Position numbers and translations under genes: made by a program
Notes under the pieces: model-generated
Database searches by the model: none
What the model saw: only the letters and a program-made list of their open reading frames with translations
What the model was told of the DNA's origin: nothing
Part shown: positions 28,789-37,641 of the stretch, one piece after another
Numbering within the stretch: the stretch's first letter is position 1
Layout: each line of letters starts with the position of its first letter
Origin: Seohaeicola saemankumensis
GTDB taxonomy: Bacteria > Pseudomonadota > Alphaproteobacteria > Rhodobacterales > Rhodobacteraceae
Assembly (NCBI RefSeq): GCF_021021435.1
Contig: NZ_JAINWI010000004.1
Coordinates: 248,001-312,000 of the forward strand
Length of the DNA: 64,000 nt
Reading direction: 5' to 3'

Positions 28789-29679
28789 GTGGCGATATAC
28801 AATCTCGGCTCTATCAATGCAGATCTGCTCTATTCTGTCCCGCATTTGCCCGGTCATGGCGAAACAGTCGAGGCCGTTGGGTTTCGGCGTGGCTTGGGCG
28901 GCAAGGGGGCCAACATGTCTGTCGCGGCGGCACGCGGGGCGTCGCGGGTGGTGCATATTGGCGCGGTCGGGCCTGACGGGCGCTGGGCGCGCGATCTGTT
29001 GACCGAGTATGGTGTCGATACCCGCCACATCGTCACTACAGATGCCGAAACAGGCCACGCCATCATCCTGTTGGAGCCGGAAGGAGAGAATTCGATCGTT
29101 ATTCATCCCGGCGCGAACCAGCAGATCACTATGGACCAAATTGGCATGGCGCTTGCCGAGGCATCGCCGCAAGAGATCCTGTTGATACAGAACGAGACTA
29201 ATAATCAGGTGTTTTGTGCCCGAATGGGGTCTGATCTGGGCTTGCGGGTTGTCTATGCGGCCGCGCCATTCTCGGCCGACGCGGTAGCCGCGGTTCTGCC
29301 TTTTCTGAATATGCTGATTCTGAATGCAATCGAGGCAGAGCAGTTGCAGGCCGCGACCGGCAAGGGCCCGGATGCTCTGAACGTGCCGGATATAATTGTC
29401 ACGTTAGGGTCAGAAGGTTGTCGCTGGTACCATCGGCCAACCGGAAAAATACGTGATTTTCCTGCGATCAAGGTCAAACCCATCGACACGACCGGTGCGG
29501 GCGATACCTTTACCGGATATCTATTGGCAGGGCTTGATCGTGGCATGCCGATGGAACAGGCGATAGCGCTTGCAACAAAAGCAGCTGCCTTGATGGTCAC
29601 GCGTGTCGGCACCGCAGATGTGATCCCCGATCTTCTGGAGATCCAGCAAATGGGTCAACCGCCGACAAAAGGCGCTTGA
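28789..29679 (+). CDS. rbsK: PfkB-family sugar kinase, ribokinase-like
   Basis: 296 residues. Substrate loop NLGSINADL at the N-terminus, sugar-binding GGKGANMSVAAARGA, and the ATP/catalytic signature DTTGAGDTFTGYLLAG with the base Asp make it a ribokinase-family kinase. GTG start with AGGAAGG upstream. No sugar transporter is adjacent, so the substrate (ribose or a nucleoside-derived sugar) is an inference. Its last 25 bases overlap the end of the convergent msrA. Confidence 0.8.
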   Translation: MAIYNLGSINADLLYSVPHLPGHGETVEAVGFRRGLGGKGANMSVAAARGASRVVHIGAVGPDGRWARDLLTEYGVDTRHIVTTDAETGHAIILLEPEGENSIVIHPGANQQITMDQIGMALAEASPQEILLIQNETNNQVFCARMGSDLGLRVVYAAAPFSADAVAAVLPFLNMLILNAIEAEQLQAATGKGPDALNVPDIIVTLGSEGCRWYHRPTGKIRDFPAIKVKPIDTTGAGDTFTGYLLAGLDRGMPMEQAIALATKAAALMVTRVGTADVIPDLLEIQQMGQPPTKGA

Positions 29680-30320
29680 TTGCCCCAAAGCTGGCGCACG
29701 CGTTGATCACGACCACACCCTTCGCGGTAGCGTTTATAGGCATCCGTTTGTGCAATCGCCCCGAAACGCGTGATCACGCGGTTTGTACCTTTGTAATAGT
29801 CCTGATGATAGTCCTCGGCCTCGTAGAACTGCGCTTCTGCTAGAACCGGCGTGACAATCTTCTGTCCCAGGACGGCGCGTGCCTCGGCTATGGCGGCTTC
29901 GGCAAGCTGTCTTTCTGCCTGATCAGAGACAAAAATCGCTGTCCGATAGCTTTCGCCGCGATCACAGAACTGCCCGTCCGCATCCGTCGGATCAACCGAA
30001 CGCAGGAACAGCGACAGTAAATCCGCGCGACTGACACGGTCTGGATCGAAAATGATCTGCACCGCCTCGTAGTGGCCAGTGCCGCCGCGGGTCACCTGTT
30101 TGTAGGTCGGGTTTGTTGTTGTGCCGCCGGTGTAGCCGGAAACAACCTCGCTCACGCCGGCGACCCTTTCGAAATCTGCTTCGACGCACCAGAAGCACCC
30201 GCCCGCCACGGTCAGGATCTCTGATTCAGCAGCATGGGCCTGTCTTCCCTTCAAGGAAAAGCCCGCCACGATCGCCAGTACCAGAAAGGCCAGTTTTACA
30301 TCGCTCAATCGTAAGTTCAT
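29655..30320 (-). CDS. msrA: Peptide methionine sulfoxide reductase MsrA, exported form
   Basis: 221 residues. An N-terminal signal peptide (about 1-30: basic start, hydrophobic 10-23, AHA-A cleavage region) precedes the MsrA domain with GGCFWCVEADF (catalytic Cys42), GYTGG and the YHQDYY segment. MsrA reduces the S form of oxidised methionine. The export signal suggests a periplasmic role repairing envelope proteins, which would need a periplasmic thiol donor. ATG 30320 is preferred to 30323 because GGAG lies seven bases upstream. Confidence 0.9.
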   Translation of the reverse strand: MNLRLSDVKLAFLVLAIVAGFSLKGRQAHAAESEILTVAGGCFWCVEADFERVAGVSEVVSGYTGGTTTNPTYKQVTRGGTGHYEAVQIIFDPDRVSRADLLSLFLRSVDPTDADGQFCDRGESYRTAIFVSDQAERQLAEAAIAEARAVLGQKIVTPVLAEAQFYEAEDYHQDYYKGTNRVITRFGAIAQTDAYKRYREGCGRDQRVRQLWGNQAPFVGG

Positions 30321-30387
30321 CATCCATCTCCACCATGTGGCACAAGACTGCATGCGCAAAGGGCCCGTGCAAAGAACCGAATTGTCT

Positions 30388-30415
30388 TGTCACGCAACGG
30401 TGAAAAAGCGTGACA
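30388..30415. promoter_or_regulatory. Inverted repeat between divergent msrA and the aminotransferase gene
   Basis: TGTCACGC and GCGTGACA form an 8-bp perfect inverted repeat separated by 12 bases (AACGGTGAAAAA). It lies in a divergent promoter region, 55 bases before the aminotransferase start, so an operator for a dimeric regulator is possible. A hairpin terminator is less likely because no gene ends here. Confidence 0.35.
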
Positions 30416-30469
30416 GCTTTTCTTGGATCTTGTTCCGGTCTACCGTCGTCGCAATGACAGGAGGGCCGG

Positions 30470-31378
30470 ATGACTGACCATGTAACCACGCACCAAGCCG
30501 CAGAAGACGCCCGCAACGAGACCGTAAAGATCTGGCTTAATGGTCGCATCGTGCCAAAGTCCGAGGCTTTGGTCAGCGTCTACGACAGCGGCTTCATGCT
30601 GGGTGATGGCGTGTGGGAGGGGATACGGCTCTACAACGGCGTCTGGGCCTTTCTCGAAGAGCATATGGACCGGCTGTTCGAGGCGGCAAAAGCGATTGAT
30701 CTGGACATCAGGATGACCCGACATCAGGTAATTCAGGCCATAATAGACACACAATCAGCCAATAAGATGTCTGATGACGCCCATGCGCGTCTTATGGTGA
30801 CGCGCGGAATCAAGACTCGGCCTTTCCAGCACCCGTCGTTGTCGCGTCAGGGGCCAACCATTGCCATCATAATGGAGCATTCAAAGCCCAGCATTCCGCG
30901 TCCGATCCGTTTGGCGACAGTGCCGCATCTGCGCGGCCTACCGATGACGCAAGATCCGAAACTGAACAGCCATTCCAAGTTGAACTGTATTCTGGCCTGT
31001 ATCGCAGCAGAAAAAGCGGGCGCAGATGAGGCTTTGATGCTGGATGTGCATGGGTTTGTGAACACGACCAATGCCTGCAACTTCTTCATCGTCCGTAAGG
31101 GCGAGGTTTGGACCAGCACGGGCGACTATTGCATGAACGGAATCACGCGGCAAAAGGTGATCAATCTTTGCCGCGAAAACGAGATTCCGGTGTTTGAACG
31201 CAATTTCTCGTTGGTGGATACCTACGGGGCGGACGAAGCGTTCCTGACGGGGACTTTTGGCGCGCAAACTCCGGTTGGCAGTATTGATGGTCGCAGGATC
31301 GGGGAGGGTGAAATGGGGCTTTTAACAAAACAGATCAGAATGCTTTATCAGTCACTGATCCAGCGGGAAACGGCCTGA
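30470..31378 (+). CDS. Class IV (branched-chain/D-amino acid type) aminotransferase homologue
   Basis: 302 residues with the fold-type IV PLP layout: VYDSGFMLGDGVWEGIRLYNG near the N-terminus, Arg/His contacts around RLMVTRG, PLP lysine Lys170 in LNSHSKLNCILA, and the late TGTFGAQTPVGSIDG loop. At the position where IlvE and D-alanine transaminases have the pyridine-binding Glu (EGS..N), this protein reads VNTTNACNFF, with Asn. The substrate is therefore unclear. AGGAGG precedes the start. A sulfotransferase gene follows two bases after the stop. Confidence 0.85.
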   Translation: MTDHVTTHQAAEDARNETVKIWLNGRIVPKSEALVSVYDSGFMLGDGVWEGIRLYNGVWAFLEEHMDRLFEAAKAIDLDIRMTRHQVIQAIIDTQSANKMSDDAHARLMVTRGIKTRPFQHPSLSRQGPTIAIIMEHSKPSIPRPIRLATVPHLRGLPMTQDPKLNSHSKLNCILACIAAEKAGADEALMLDVHGFVNTTNACNFFIVRKGEVWTSTGDYCMNGITRQKVINLCRENEIPVFERNFSLVDTYGADEAFLTGTFGAQTPVGSIDGRRIGEGEMGLLTKQIRMLYQSLIQRETA

Positions 31379-31380
31379 TC

Positions 31381-32094
31381 ATGCGGATTGCGATGTGGTC
31401 TGGACCGCGCAACCTGTCGACGGCGATGATGTATTCCTTCGGCGCACGACGTGATTTTGCTGTCGTGGACGAGCCGTTCTATGCGGCATATCTGACGCGC
31501 ACAGGATTGGAGCACCCGATGCGCGACGCAATCATCGCCTCGCAACCCACTGATCCGGCTGAGGTGGTTACGATGCTCACGGGTCCTGTTCCGGACAATA
31601 AACCGCATTTTTATCAGAAGCACATGACCCAGCACATGATCGACGCAATCCCGCGCGACTGGATGGATCAGGTGCGGCACGTTTTCCTGATCCGGCATCC
31701 GGCACGGGTGATCGCCAGTTTCGGGGCGAAGTATGACAATCCGACGTTGTCCGATATAGGGTTTTCGCAGCAGACGGACTTGTTCGAGTGGCTGACGGCC
31801 CAAGGCGATGCGCCCGTCGTGATCGATTCCGCCGATATCCGGCGCGCACCCGAAGAAATGCTGACCCAGCTTTGCGGGGTACTGGATCTGGATTTCGATC
31901 CAGCAATGCTGAACTGGGCAGCCGGCGGGCATCCATCCGACGGCGTCTGGGCCTCGCACTGGTATGGGTCTGTCCATGCGTCGACTGGTTTTGCACCAGC
32001 CGAGGGGGAATTGCCAGATCTCAAAGGGGCATCTGGTGCGTTGGTCGAAGCGGCGTTGCCGCATTACAGGCGGCTAGAGGCGCATAAACTTTAG
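31381..32094 (+). CDS. Sulfotransferase-like P-loop protein
   Basis: 237 residues. MWSGPRNLSTAMMYSFGAR near the N-terminus matches the 5'-phosphosulfate-binding loop of PAPS sulfotransferases, and VFLIRHPARVIASF matches the 3'-phosphate-binding motif (RxP..S). VVDEPFYAAYL and FYQKHM fit a family of small bacterial sulfotransferase-like proteins. No signal peptide, so cytoplasmic. It is placed two bases after the aminotransferase, almost certainly one operon and probably one pathway. The acceptor is not known. Confidence 0.8.
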   Translation: MRIAMWSGPRNLSTAMMYSFGARRDFAVVDEPFYAAYLTRTGLEHPMRDAIIASQPTDPAEVVTMLTGPVPDNKPHFYQKHMTQHMIDAIPRDWMDQVRHVFLIRHPARVIASFGAKYDNPTLSDIGFSQQTDLFEWLTAQGDAPVVIDSADIRRAPEEMLTQLCGVLDLDFDPAMLNWAAGGHPSDGVWASHWYGSVHASTGFAPAEGELPDLKGASGALVEAALPHYRRLEAHKL

Positions 32095-32105
32095 CAATGA
32101 AGAAC

Positions 32106-32127
32106 GGGCGGCCACCGGCCACCCTTT
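32106..32127. terminator. Possible terminator between the sulfotransferase gene and argG
   Basis: GGG-C-GGCC / GGCC-A-CCC hairpin with one mismatch and a three-base loop, followed by CTTT on the plus strand. It sits in the 54-base gap between convergent genes. Confidence 0.4.
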
Positions 32128-32148
32128 ACAAATCGCTTCAGGCTCTGT

Positions 32149-33375
32149 TTAGCCTTTAAGACGCCGATCCCGCGTTGCAATCAACTTCAGACGCAGCGCA
32201 TTTAGACGGATGAAGCCCTGTGCATCTTTCTGGTCATAAGCGCCTGCGTCATCCTCAAATGTCACATGCGCCTCGGAATAGAGACTGTGATCGGACCAAC
32301 GACCAACGCAAGTCGCTGAACCTTTGTAGAGTTTCAGGCGCACGGTTCCTGTCACATGCTCCTGACTTTTGTCGATCAGGGCTTGCAGCATCTCGCGCTC
32401 GGGCGAGAACCAGAAACCGTTGTAGATCAGTTCGGCATAGCGGGGCATGATGCTGTCTTTGAGGTGGCCAGCGCCGGCATCCAGGGTGATCTGTTCGATC
32501 CCGCGATGCGCTTCAAGCAGAACAGTTCCGCCGGGTGTTTCGTAAATCCCGCGGGACTTCATCCCGACAAAGCGGTTCTCAACGAAATCAAGCCGCCCGA
32601 TACCGTGTTTTCCGCCCAGTTCGTTCAGTTTGGTCAGGATCGTCGCCGGGCTCATCGCTTCGCCATTGATCGCGGTCGCATCGCCGCGCTCGAAGCTTAC
32701 TTCGATACATTCGGGCGCATCGGGCGCATCTTCGGGGGCCACAGTGCGCTGATAGACATATTCCGGTGCTTGAACGGCCGGATCTTCCAATGCTTTGCCC
32801 TCGGACGAGGTGTGCAGCAGGTTTGCATCCACGCTAAACGGCGCTTCACCGCGTTTATCCTTGGCAATCGGGATTTGGTTCGCCTCGGCAAACTCGATCA
32901 GCTTGGTGCGGCTGGTCAGGTCCCAGATACGCCAAGGTGCGATCACCTTGATATCGGGGTTGAGCGCATAGGCAGAAAGTTCGAACCGCACCTGATCATT
33001 GCCTTTGCCGGTTGCGCCATGCGCGACCGCATCGGCACCGGTTTCGGCGGCAATCTCGACCAGACGTTTCGAGATCAGCGGCCGCGCTATCGACGTGCCC
33101 AGCAAATACAGACCCTCATAAAGCGCGTTGGCGCGGAACATGGGGAACACGAAGTCGCGCACAAATTCTTCGCGTACATCCTCGATATAGATGTTTTCAG
33201 GCGCGATCCCCAACAGTTCGGCCTTCGCGCGGGCGGGTTCCAGTTCCTCGCCCTGTCCCAGATCGGCAGTGAAGGTTACCACCTCGCAACCATATTCGGT
33301 TTGCAGCCATTTCAGGATGATCGAGGTATCAAGGCCGCCTGAATAGGCGAGCACGACTTTTTTGGGCGCGGACAT
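32149..33375 (-). CDS. argG: Argininosuccinate synthase
   Basis: 408 residues. ATP-dependent joining of citrulline and aspartate in arginine synthesis. ATP loop AYSGGLDTS at 10-18, [29 protein letters not shown], and the aspartate/citrulline site around the later Ser/Glu residues ([24 protein letters not shown]). Full length with the start directly at the divergent boundary to ilvA. No other arg genes are adjacent. Confidence 0.97.
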   Translation of the reverse strand: MSAPKKVVLAYSGGLDTSIILKWLQTEYGCEVVTFTADLGQGEELEPARAKAELLGIAPENIYIEDVREEFVRDFVFPMFRANALYEGLYLLGTSIARPLISKRLVEIAAETGADAVAHGATGKGNDQVRFELSAYALNPDIKVIAPWRIWDLTSRTKLIEFAEANQIPIAKDKRGEAPFSVDANLLHTSSEGKALEDPAVQAPEYVYQRTVAPEDAPDAPECIEVSFERGDATAINGEAMSPATILTKLNELGGKHGIGRLDFVENRFVGMKSRGIYETPGGTVLLEAHRGIEQITLDAGAGHLKDSIMPRYAELIYNGFWFSPEREMLQALIDKSQEHVTGTVRLKLYKGSATCVGRWSDHSLYSEAHVTFEDDAGAYDQKDAQGFIRLNALRLKLIATRDRRLKG

Positions 33376-33495
33376 GTGTTTTTCCCCACTGAATGCGTTT
33401 TGCGGCGATTATCGGGTTTTGTGACGCAGGGCAAGGCGAAGGGCATGCTACAGCTTTGTCTTGCGAAAGGTCTCAAGCTGCGCCAGAGATCGGGA

Positions 33496-34734
33496 ATGAC
33501 CGACTTCCAAGACAAGGCCCGCGCTGCCGAACGCGCCATGCGCGAGGTTTTTCCCGCGACGCCGCTCCAGCGAAACGCACATCTGTCTGAACGGTTTGAA
33601 GCCGATATCTGGTTGAAGCGTGAAGACCTGTCGCCGGTTCGATCCTACAAATTGCGCGGCGCCTTCAATGCTATGCGCAAGGTGATGGCAGCCGATCCCG
33701 ACAGGCGGCTCTTTGTTTGTGCGTCTGCGGGCAATCATGCACAGGGCGTCGCATTCATGTGCCGCTACTTTGGGGTCAAGGGCGTGATCTTCATGCCGGT
33801 CACGACACCGCAGCAGAAAATCCAGAAAACAGGGATATTTGGTGGTGACGCTGTCGAGATACGGCTGAAAGGCGACTATTTTGACGATACTCTGGCCTCG
33901 GCTCAGGCGTTTTGTGCCGAGCAGCGCGGACATTTCCTGTCACCTTTCGACGATCCTGATGTGATCGAGGGACAAGCTTCGGTTGCCGTGGAAATTCTTG
34001 ATGAATTGGGACATGTGCCGGACCATATACTGCTGCCTGTGGGTGGCGGCGGTTTGTCCGCAGGGGTGCGCAGTTTTTTCGGGACTACGCTCCATTATAC
34101 CTTTGTAGAGCCTGCGGGTGGCGCAAGTTTTCAGGCAGCGCTGGCGGCGGGTCACCCTGTCAAACTGCCCAAGGTGAATACTTTTGTCGATGGCGCCGCC
34201 GTTGCGATGATCGGAAGCCAGACATTCGCCCGTCTCAAGGATGTTGAGCCCAAAGATGTCGTCACCGCAGCAGAAGACAGGATCTGTACCACGATCCTTG
34301 AGATGCTGAATGTCGAAGGTATCGTGCTGGAGCCCGCAGGCGCGCTAGCGGTAGATGCGCTTGTGGATGTGGCGGATCAGATCAAAGGTAAAACGGTCGT
34401 CTGCATCACGTCAGGCGGCAACTTTGATTTCGAACGCCTGCCCGAGGTCAAAGAAAGGGCCCAACGCTATTCGGGCGTGAAGAAGTACTTCATCCTCCGG
34501 ATGCCGCAACGGCCAGGTGCGTTGAAAGAGTTTCTGAACATTCTTGGACCCGAAGACGACATTGCCCGCTTTGAGTATCTCAAAAAATCGGCAAGGAATT
34601 TCGGATCGGTTCTGATCGGCATTGAAACGACCAAGGCGCAGAATTTCGTCTCTTTTCTGGCCAAGCTTGACAAGGCGGGCTTCACCTACCGCGACATCAC
34701 CAATGACGAGACATTGGCCGAGTTCCTGATCTGA
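33496..34734 (+). CDS. ilvA: Threonine ammonia-lyase (biosynthetic threonine dehydratase)
   Basis: 412 residues. Converts threonine to 2-oxobutanoate for isoleucine synthesis. PLP lysine Lys52 in SYKLRGA, phosphate-binding glycine loop VGGGGLSAG, and SGGNFDFERL. The C-terminal region (about 330-412, KKYFILRMPQRPGALKEFL) is a single ACT-like regulatory domain, as in the shorter Corynebacterium/Bacillus form rather than the two-ACT E. coli form. The start at 33496 (MTDFQDKARAAERAM) is chosen by family similarity; the ribosome site is weak. Confidence 0.92.
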   Translation: MTDFQDKARAAERAMREVFPATPLQRNAHLSERFEADIWLKREDLSPVRSYKLRGAFNAMRKVMAADPDRRLFVCASAGNHAQGVAFMCRYFGVKGVIFMPVTTPQQKIQKTGIFGGDAVEIRLKGDYFDDTLASAQAFCAEQRGHFLSPFDDPDVIEGQASVAVEILDELGHVPDHILLPVGGGGLSAGVRSFFGTTLHYTFVEPAGGASFQAALAAGHPVKLPKVNTFVDGAAVAMIGSQTFARLKDVEPKDVVTAAEDRICTTILEMLNVEGIVLEPAGALAVDALVDVADQIKGKTVVCITSGGNFDFERLPEVKERAQRYSGVKKYFILRMPQRPGALKEFLNILGPEDDIARFEYLKKSARNFGSVLIGIETTKAQNFVSFLAKLDKAGFTYRDITNDETLAEFLI

Positions 34735-34748
34735 TCTGGTGCCAGATC
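34733..34748. terminator. Palindrome at the ilvA / HD-hydrolase convergent junction
   Basis: GATCTGG-TG-CCAGATC is a perfect 16-bp palindrome that touches both stop codons (ilvA stop ends at 34734; the other gene ends at 34747). It could act as a short bidirectional terminator, though no T-run follows. Confidence 0.35.
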
Positions 34749-35343
34749 ACATCATCAAGTTCAAAAGCGAATGATGCCGCGCTGTATAGTCGGCGCGCAC
34801 TTCAACAGGTGATCGCAAACGGATCGACAGCCCGCGGATCAGCGCCTGATCGGGTTTGCCGAAAAGTTTGTCGGCCTCTGTTGTGCCGAAACCTGCAATC
34901 TCGACAGCCTCCATCCATGCGCTGATGCGGTCGGCTTGCTTGATCTGCTTCTTGATCGCAGCAGGTATCGTTGCCGGTAGCCCGAAACGGATATGGATTG
35001 CTGCGGTCAGGCGGGCGTCCAAATCTTCATAGCCGGGACCTACAGCGGATTTTACCGGGCTGATCATATCGCCGATCACATATTCGGGCGCATCATGCAG
35101 CAAGGCGGCCAGTTGCCATTTGGCTCCTACAGCAGGAACCATACGACTGAACAGGGTTTCAACCAGAAGCGAATGTTCTGCGACTGAATAGGCATGGTCA
35201 CCATGGGTCTGGCCGTTCCAGCGCGCCACAAAAGCCAGTCCATGCGCGATATCCTCGATCTCGATATCAACCGGCGTCGGGTCAAGCAGATCAAGACGGC
35301 GACCGGATAGCATCCTTTGCCATGCGCGGGCTGGTTTGGGCAT
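34747..35343 (-). CDS. HD-domain phosphohydrolase (YfbR-like)
   Basis: 198 residues. Metal-binding HD pattern: His in AYSVAEHSLLVETLF (about 50-65), LLHDAPEYVIGDM (His-Asp at about 83-84), and a distal Asp in IKQADRISAWMEAVE. This arrangement is that of YfbR-type 5'-deoxynucleotidases and related HD hydrolases, so a nucleotide monophosphatase activity is the best guess. The start at 35343 has CGGAGA about seven bases upstream; the longer frame to 35403 is unsupported. Divergent from ahcY. Confidence 0.85.
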   Translation of the reverse strand: MPKPARAWQRMLSGRRLDLLDPTPVDIEIEDIAHGLAFVARWNGQTHGDHAYSVAEHSLLVETLFSRMVPAVGAKWQLAALLHDAPEYVIGDMISPVKSAVGPGYEDLDARLTAAIHIRFGLPATIPAAIKKQIKQADRISAWMEAVEIAGFGTTEADKLFGKPDQALIRGLSIRLRSPVEVRADYTARHHSLLNLMM

Positions 35344-35518
35344 TCTGGTTCTCCGGAAAGGGTGGATTGAGTGATGTATGACCATCCTGAGATCATGCTG
35401 CAATAACCTGTACCGCGCGGCATGACAAAACCGGATTGCGACCTATTCTGTGCAGCGTTGTGGCGTGGAGCGAATAATGATAGGCGCAGCGCCAAATAGT
35501 TTCATGAAGGGTGCCAAG

Positions 35519-36907
35519 ATGGCCAATGATTATATCATCAAAGATATCGCTCTTGCAGCTTACGGCCGCAAAGAGTTGGATATCGCGGAAACTGAAATGC
35601 CGGGCCTGATGGCCTGCCGCGCCGAGTTCGGCGAAAGCAAACCTCTGAAAGGCGCGCGGATTGTCGGGTCGTTGCACATGACGATCCAGACCGCAGTTCT
35701 GATCGAAACACTGGTGGCGCTGGGCGCGGATGTACGTTGGGCCTCGTGCAATATTTTCTCGACGCAGGATCACGCGGCGGCGGCGATTGCTGCGGGTGGA
35801 ACACCTGTCTTCGCGATCAAGGGTCAGACACTGGAAGAGCATTGGGATTACCTCGACAAGTCCTTCATGTTCCCTGAAGGCGCGAACATGATCCTTGATG
35901 ATGGCGGCGATGCGACGCTTTATGTTCTGCTGGGTGCGCGCGCCGAAGCCGGCGAGGACATCATTCCGGTTCCGCAGTCCGAAGAGGAAGAAGTCATCAA
36001 GGCGCAGATCAAAAAGCGCATGGCAGCAAGTCCGGGCTGGTTCACTAAGACTCGCGATGCGATCAAGGGCGTATCTGAGGAAACGACAACCGGCGTTCAC
36101 CGCCTGTATGATTTGCACAAGAAAGGCCTGCTGCCGTTCCCTGCGATCAACGTCAACGACTCGGTCACCAAATCCAAATTCGACAATAAATACGGCTGCA
36201 AGGAATCGCTGGTCGACGGTATTCGCCGTGCAACTGACACCATGATGGCAGGTAAAGTGGCAGTCGTTTGCGGTTACGGTGATGTTGGCAAAGGCTCGGC
36301 TGCGTCGCTTCAGGGTGCCGGTGCGCGCGTCAAGGTGACGGAGGTTGATCCGATCTGCGCGCTTCAGGCTGCGATGGACGGATTCGAGGTAGTGTTGCTG
36401 GAAGACGTAGTTAACAGCGCGGATATCTTCATCACGACAACAGGCAACAAGGACGTGATCCGCATCGAGCATATGCGCGAGATGAAGGACATGGCGATCG
36501 TCGGGAATATCGGCCATTTCGACAACGAGATTCAGGTGGCCTCGCTCAAGAACCACAAATGGACCAATATCAAGGAACAGGTGGACATGATCGAAATGCC
36601 TTCGGGCAACCGGATCATCCTTCTGTCCGAGGGGCGTTTGCTGAACCTTGGAAATGCCACTGGCCATCCGTCTTTCGTGATGTCAGCAAGCTTTACCAAC
36701 CAGGTGCTCGCGCAGATCGAGTTGTGGACCAAGGGCGAGGACTACAAACCCGGTGTCTATATCCTGCCCAAGGCGCTGGACGAGAAAGTGGCGCGCCTGC
36801 ATCTGGACCGGATCGGTGTGAAACTGACGAAGCTGGATGCGGATCAGGCGGCCTATATCGGTGTGACACCCGAGGGCCCTTTCAAGTCGGAACACTATCG
36901 CTACTGA
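35519..36907 (+). CDS. ahcY: S-adenosylhomocysteinase
   Basis: 462 residues. Splits SAH into homocysteine and adenosine, closing the methylation cycle. [38 protein letters not shown]-binding [10 protein letters not shown] at about 252-261, [14 protein letters not shown], and the C-terminal Lys-Tyr tail SEHYRY that reaches the partner subunit. The roughly 40-residue insert near 150-190 ([15 protein letters not shown]) is normal for bacterial forms. The start at 35519 follows GAAGG; the upstream in-frame extension has no family match. Confidence 0.96.
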   Translation: MANDYIIKDIALAAYGRKELDIAETEMPGLMACRAEFGESKPLKGARIVGSLHMTIQTAVLIETLVALGADVRWASCNIFSTQDHAAAAIAAGGTPVFAIKGQTLEEHWDYLDKSFMFPEGANMILDDGGDATLYVLLGARAEAGEDIIPVPQSEEEEVIKAQIKKRMAASPGWFTKTRDAIKGVSEETTTGVHRLYDLHKKGLLPFPAINVNDSVTKSKFDNKYGCKESLVDGIRRATDTMMAGKVAVVCGYGDVGKGSAASLQGAGARVKVTEVDPICALQAAMDGFEVVLLEDVVNSADIFITTTGNKDVIRIEHMREMKDMAIVGNIGHFDNEIQVASLKNHKWTNIKEQVDMIEMPSGNRIILLSEGRLLNLGNATGHPSFVMSASFTNQVLAQIELWTKGEDYKPGVYILPKALDEKVARLHLDRIGVKLTKLDADQAAYIGVTPEGPFKSEHYRY

Positions 36908-36929
36908 TACTTCGACCTGCCTTTCAGCT

Positions 36930-36958
36930 AAAAGGCCCGCCATTGGCGGGCCTTTTCC
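36930..36958 (+). terminator. Rho-independent terminator after ahcY
   Basis: A 12-bp perfect stem (AAAAGGCCCGCC / GGCGGGCCTTTT) with a three-base loop and terminal T-run, 23 bases after the ahcY stop. Confidence 0.93.
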
Positions 36959-37074
36959 TATCTTGCGTCGCCACAAAACCGTTGAGTGTTGCAGAAGACT
37001 CGCTAACGTCAGGCTGGGGCCGACCGGCCGCGCCGTCCTTAGGACAGAATTGAAGACTGACGAGGGAGTTTGAA

Positions 37075-37416
37075 ATGGGAAAGCGTGACGATTTGATCGC
37101 CAAATATGCAGACGATCTGAAAAACAAATGCGGCATGCAGCCAGATATGGACCTTTTGACCAAGGTAACAATCGGCTGTGGTCCGGCAATTTACAATCCG
37201 GATTCGTCGACTGTGGCCGCAACACAAGAGAGCGAACTGGAAACGGTAAAGGCCAATTTCCTGATGAAGAAACTGGGTCTGCCTGACAGCCCCAAACTGA
37301 TGGAAGCGCTGCATTCTGTCTTGGATACCTACGGCAAATCCGAGCGGAACAAATACCGTGCCGTCGTGTATTACATGCTGACAAAGCATTTCGGCAAGGA
37401 AGCCATCTACAAATAA
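37075..37416 (+). CDS. DUF2853 family protein
   Basis: 113 residues, single small helical domain of unknown function seen in marine alphaproteobacteria and Bacteroidetes. The core KCGMQPDMDLLTKVTIGCGPAIYN and the C-terminal ERNKYRAVVYYMLTKHFGKE are recognisable. No signal peptide, metal-site or nucleotide motif is visible. It is a single-gene unit with its own start preceded by GAGGGAG and an intrinsic terminator behind it. Confidence 0.8.
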   Translation: MGKRDDLIAKYADDLKNKCGMQPDMDLLTKVTIGCGPAIYNPDSSTVAATQESELETVKANFLMKKLGLPDSPKLMEALHSVLDTYGKSERNKYRAVVYYMLTKHFGKEAIYK

Positions 37417-37435
37417 CACACTGATATTATGTGCT

Positions 37436-37461
37436 AAACACCCGCCTCAGGGCGGGTGTTT
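37436..37461 (+). terminator. Rho-independent terminator after the DUF2853 gene
   Basis: An 11-bp perfect stem (AAACACCCGCC / GGCGGGTGTTT) with a TCAG loop; the stem itself ends in TTT. It begins 19 bases after the stop codon. Confidence 0.88.
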
Positions 37462-37641
37462 ATCGTTTTACACAAATTGCAAGAACTTGGCGTTTGTGCC
37501 GGGGCTTTGACCGTCCTATTCTCGAACCTATCGGGCCAGTATGGCCGGAACCTAATCCAGAGATCACGTGTGGTGTGTAGGGAGCACGTGGGGTAGCGGG
37601 GGGTTCTGGCTGTTGGCCTGTTCTCCCCGCGTTTCCTTTGT
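37462..37641 (+). other. Non-coding stretch with promoter-like sequence and hairpins; possible small RNA
   Basis: 180 bases between a terminator and the end of the convergent EVE gene, with no credible reading frame. TTGTGC and TATTCT (about 37494-37499 and 37517-37522) are spaced by 17 bases and could form a promoter. Downstream are a GGCCA/TGGCC hairpin (about 37534-37546), two CACGTG copies at 37565-37570 and 37585-37590 able to pair, and GCGGGG (37596-37601) pairing with CCCCGC (37625-37630). The G-rich, hairpin-dense character suggests RNA, but I cannot match it to a known family. Confidence 0.3.

Noticed and set aside
32356-33342. 328-codon frame antisense to argG
   Set aside because: Shadow of argG codon usage; no ribosome site or family motif.
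35404-35518. SAM/SAH-type riboswitch before ahcY
   Set aside because: The leader is short and I could not match the conserved core of the known SAH or SAM/SAH classes.
35393-36667. 424-codon frame antisense to ahcY
   Set aside because: Fully opposite ahcY; His/Arg-rich composition typical of antisense translation.
37561-37590. Additional parS-like sites (CACGTG palindromes)
   Set aside because: They share only the central six bases with parS and lack the GTTTCAC/GTGAAAC arms.
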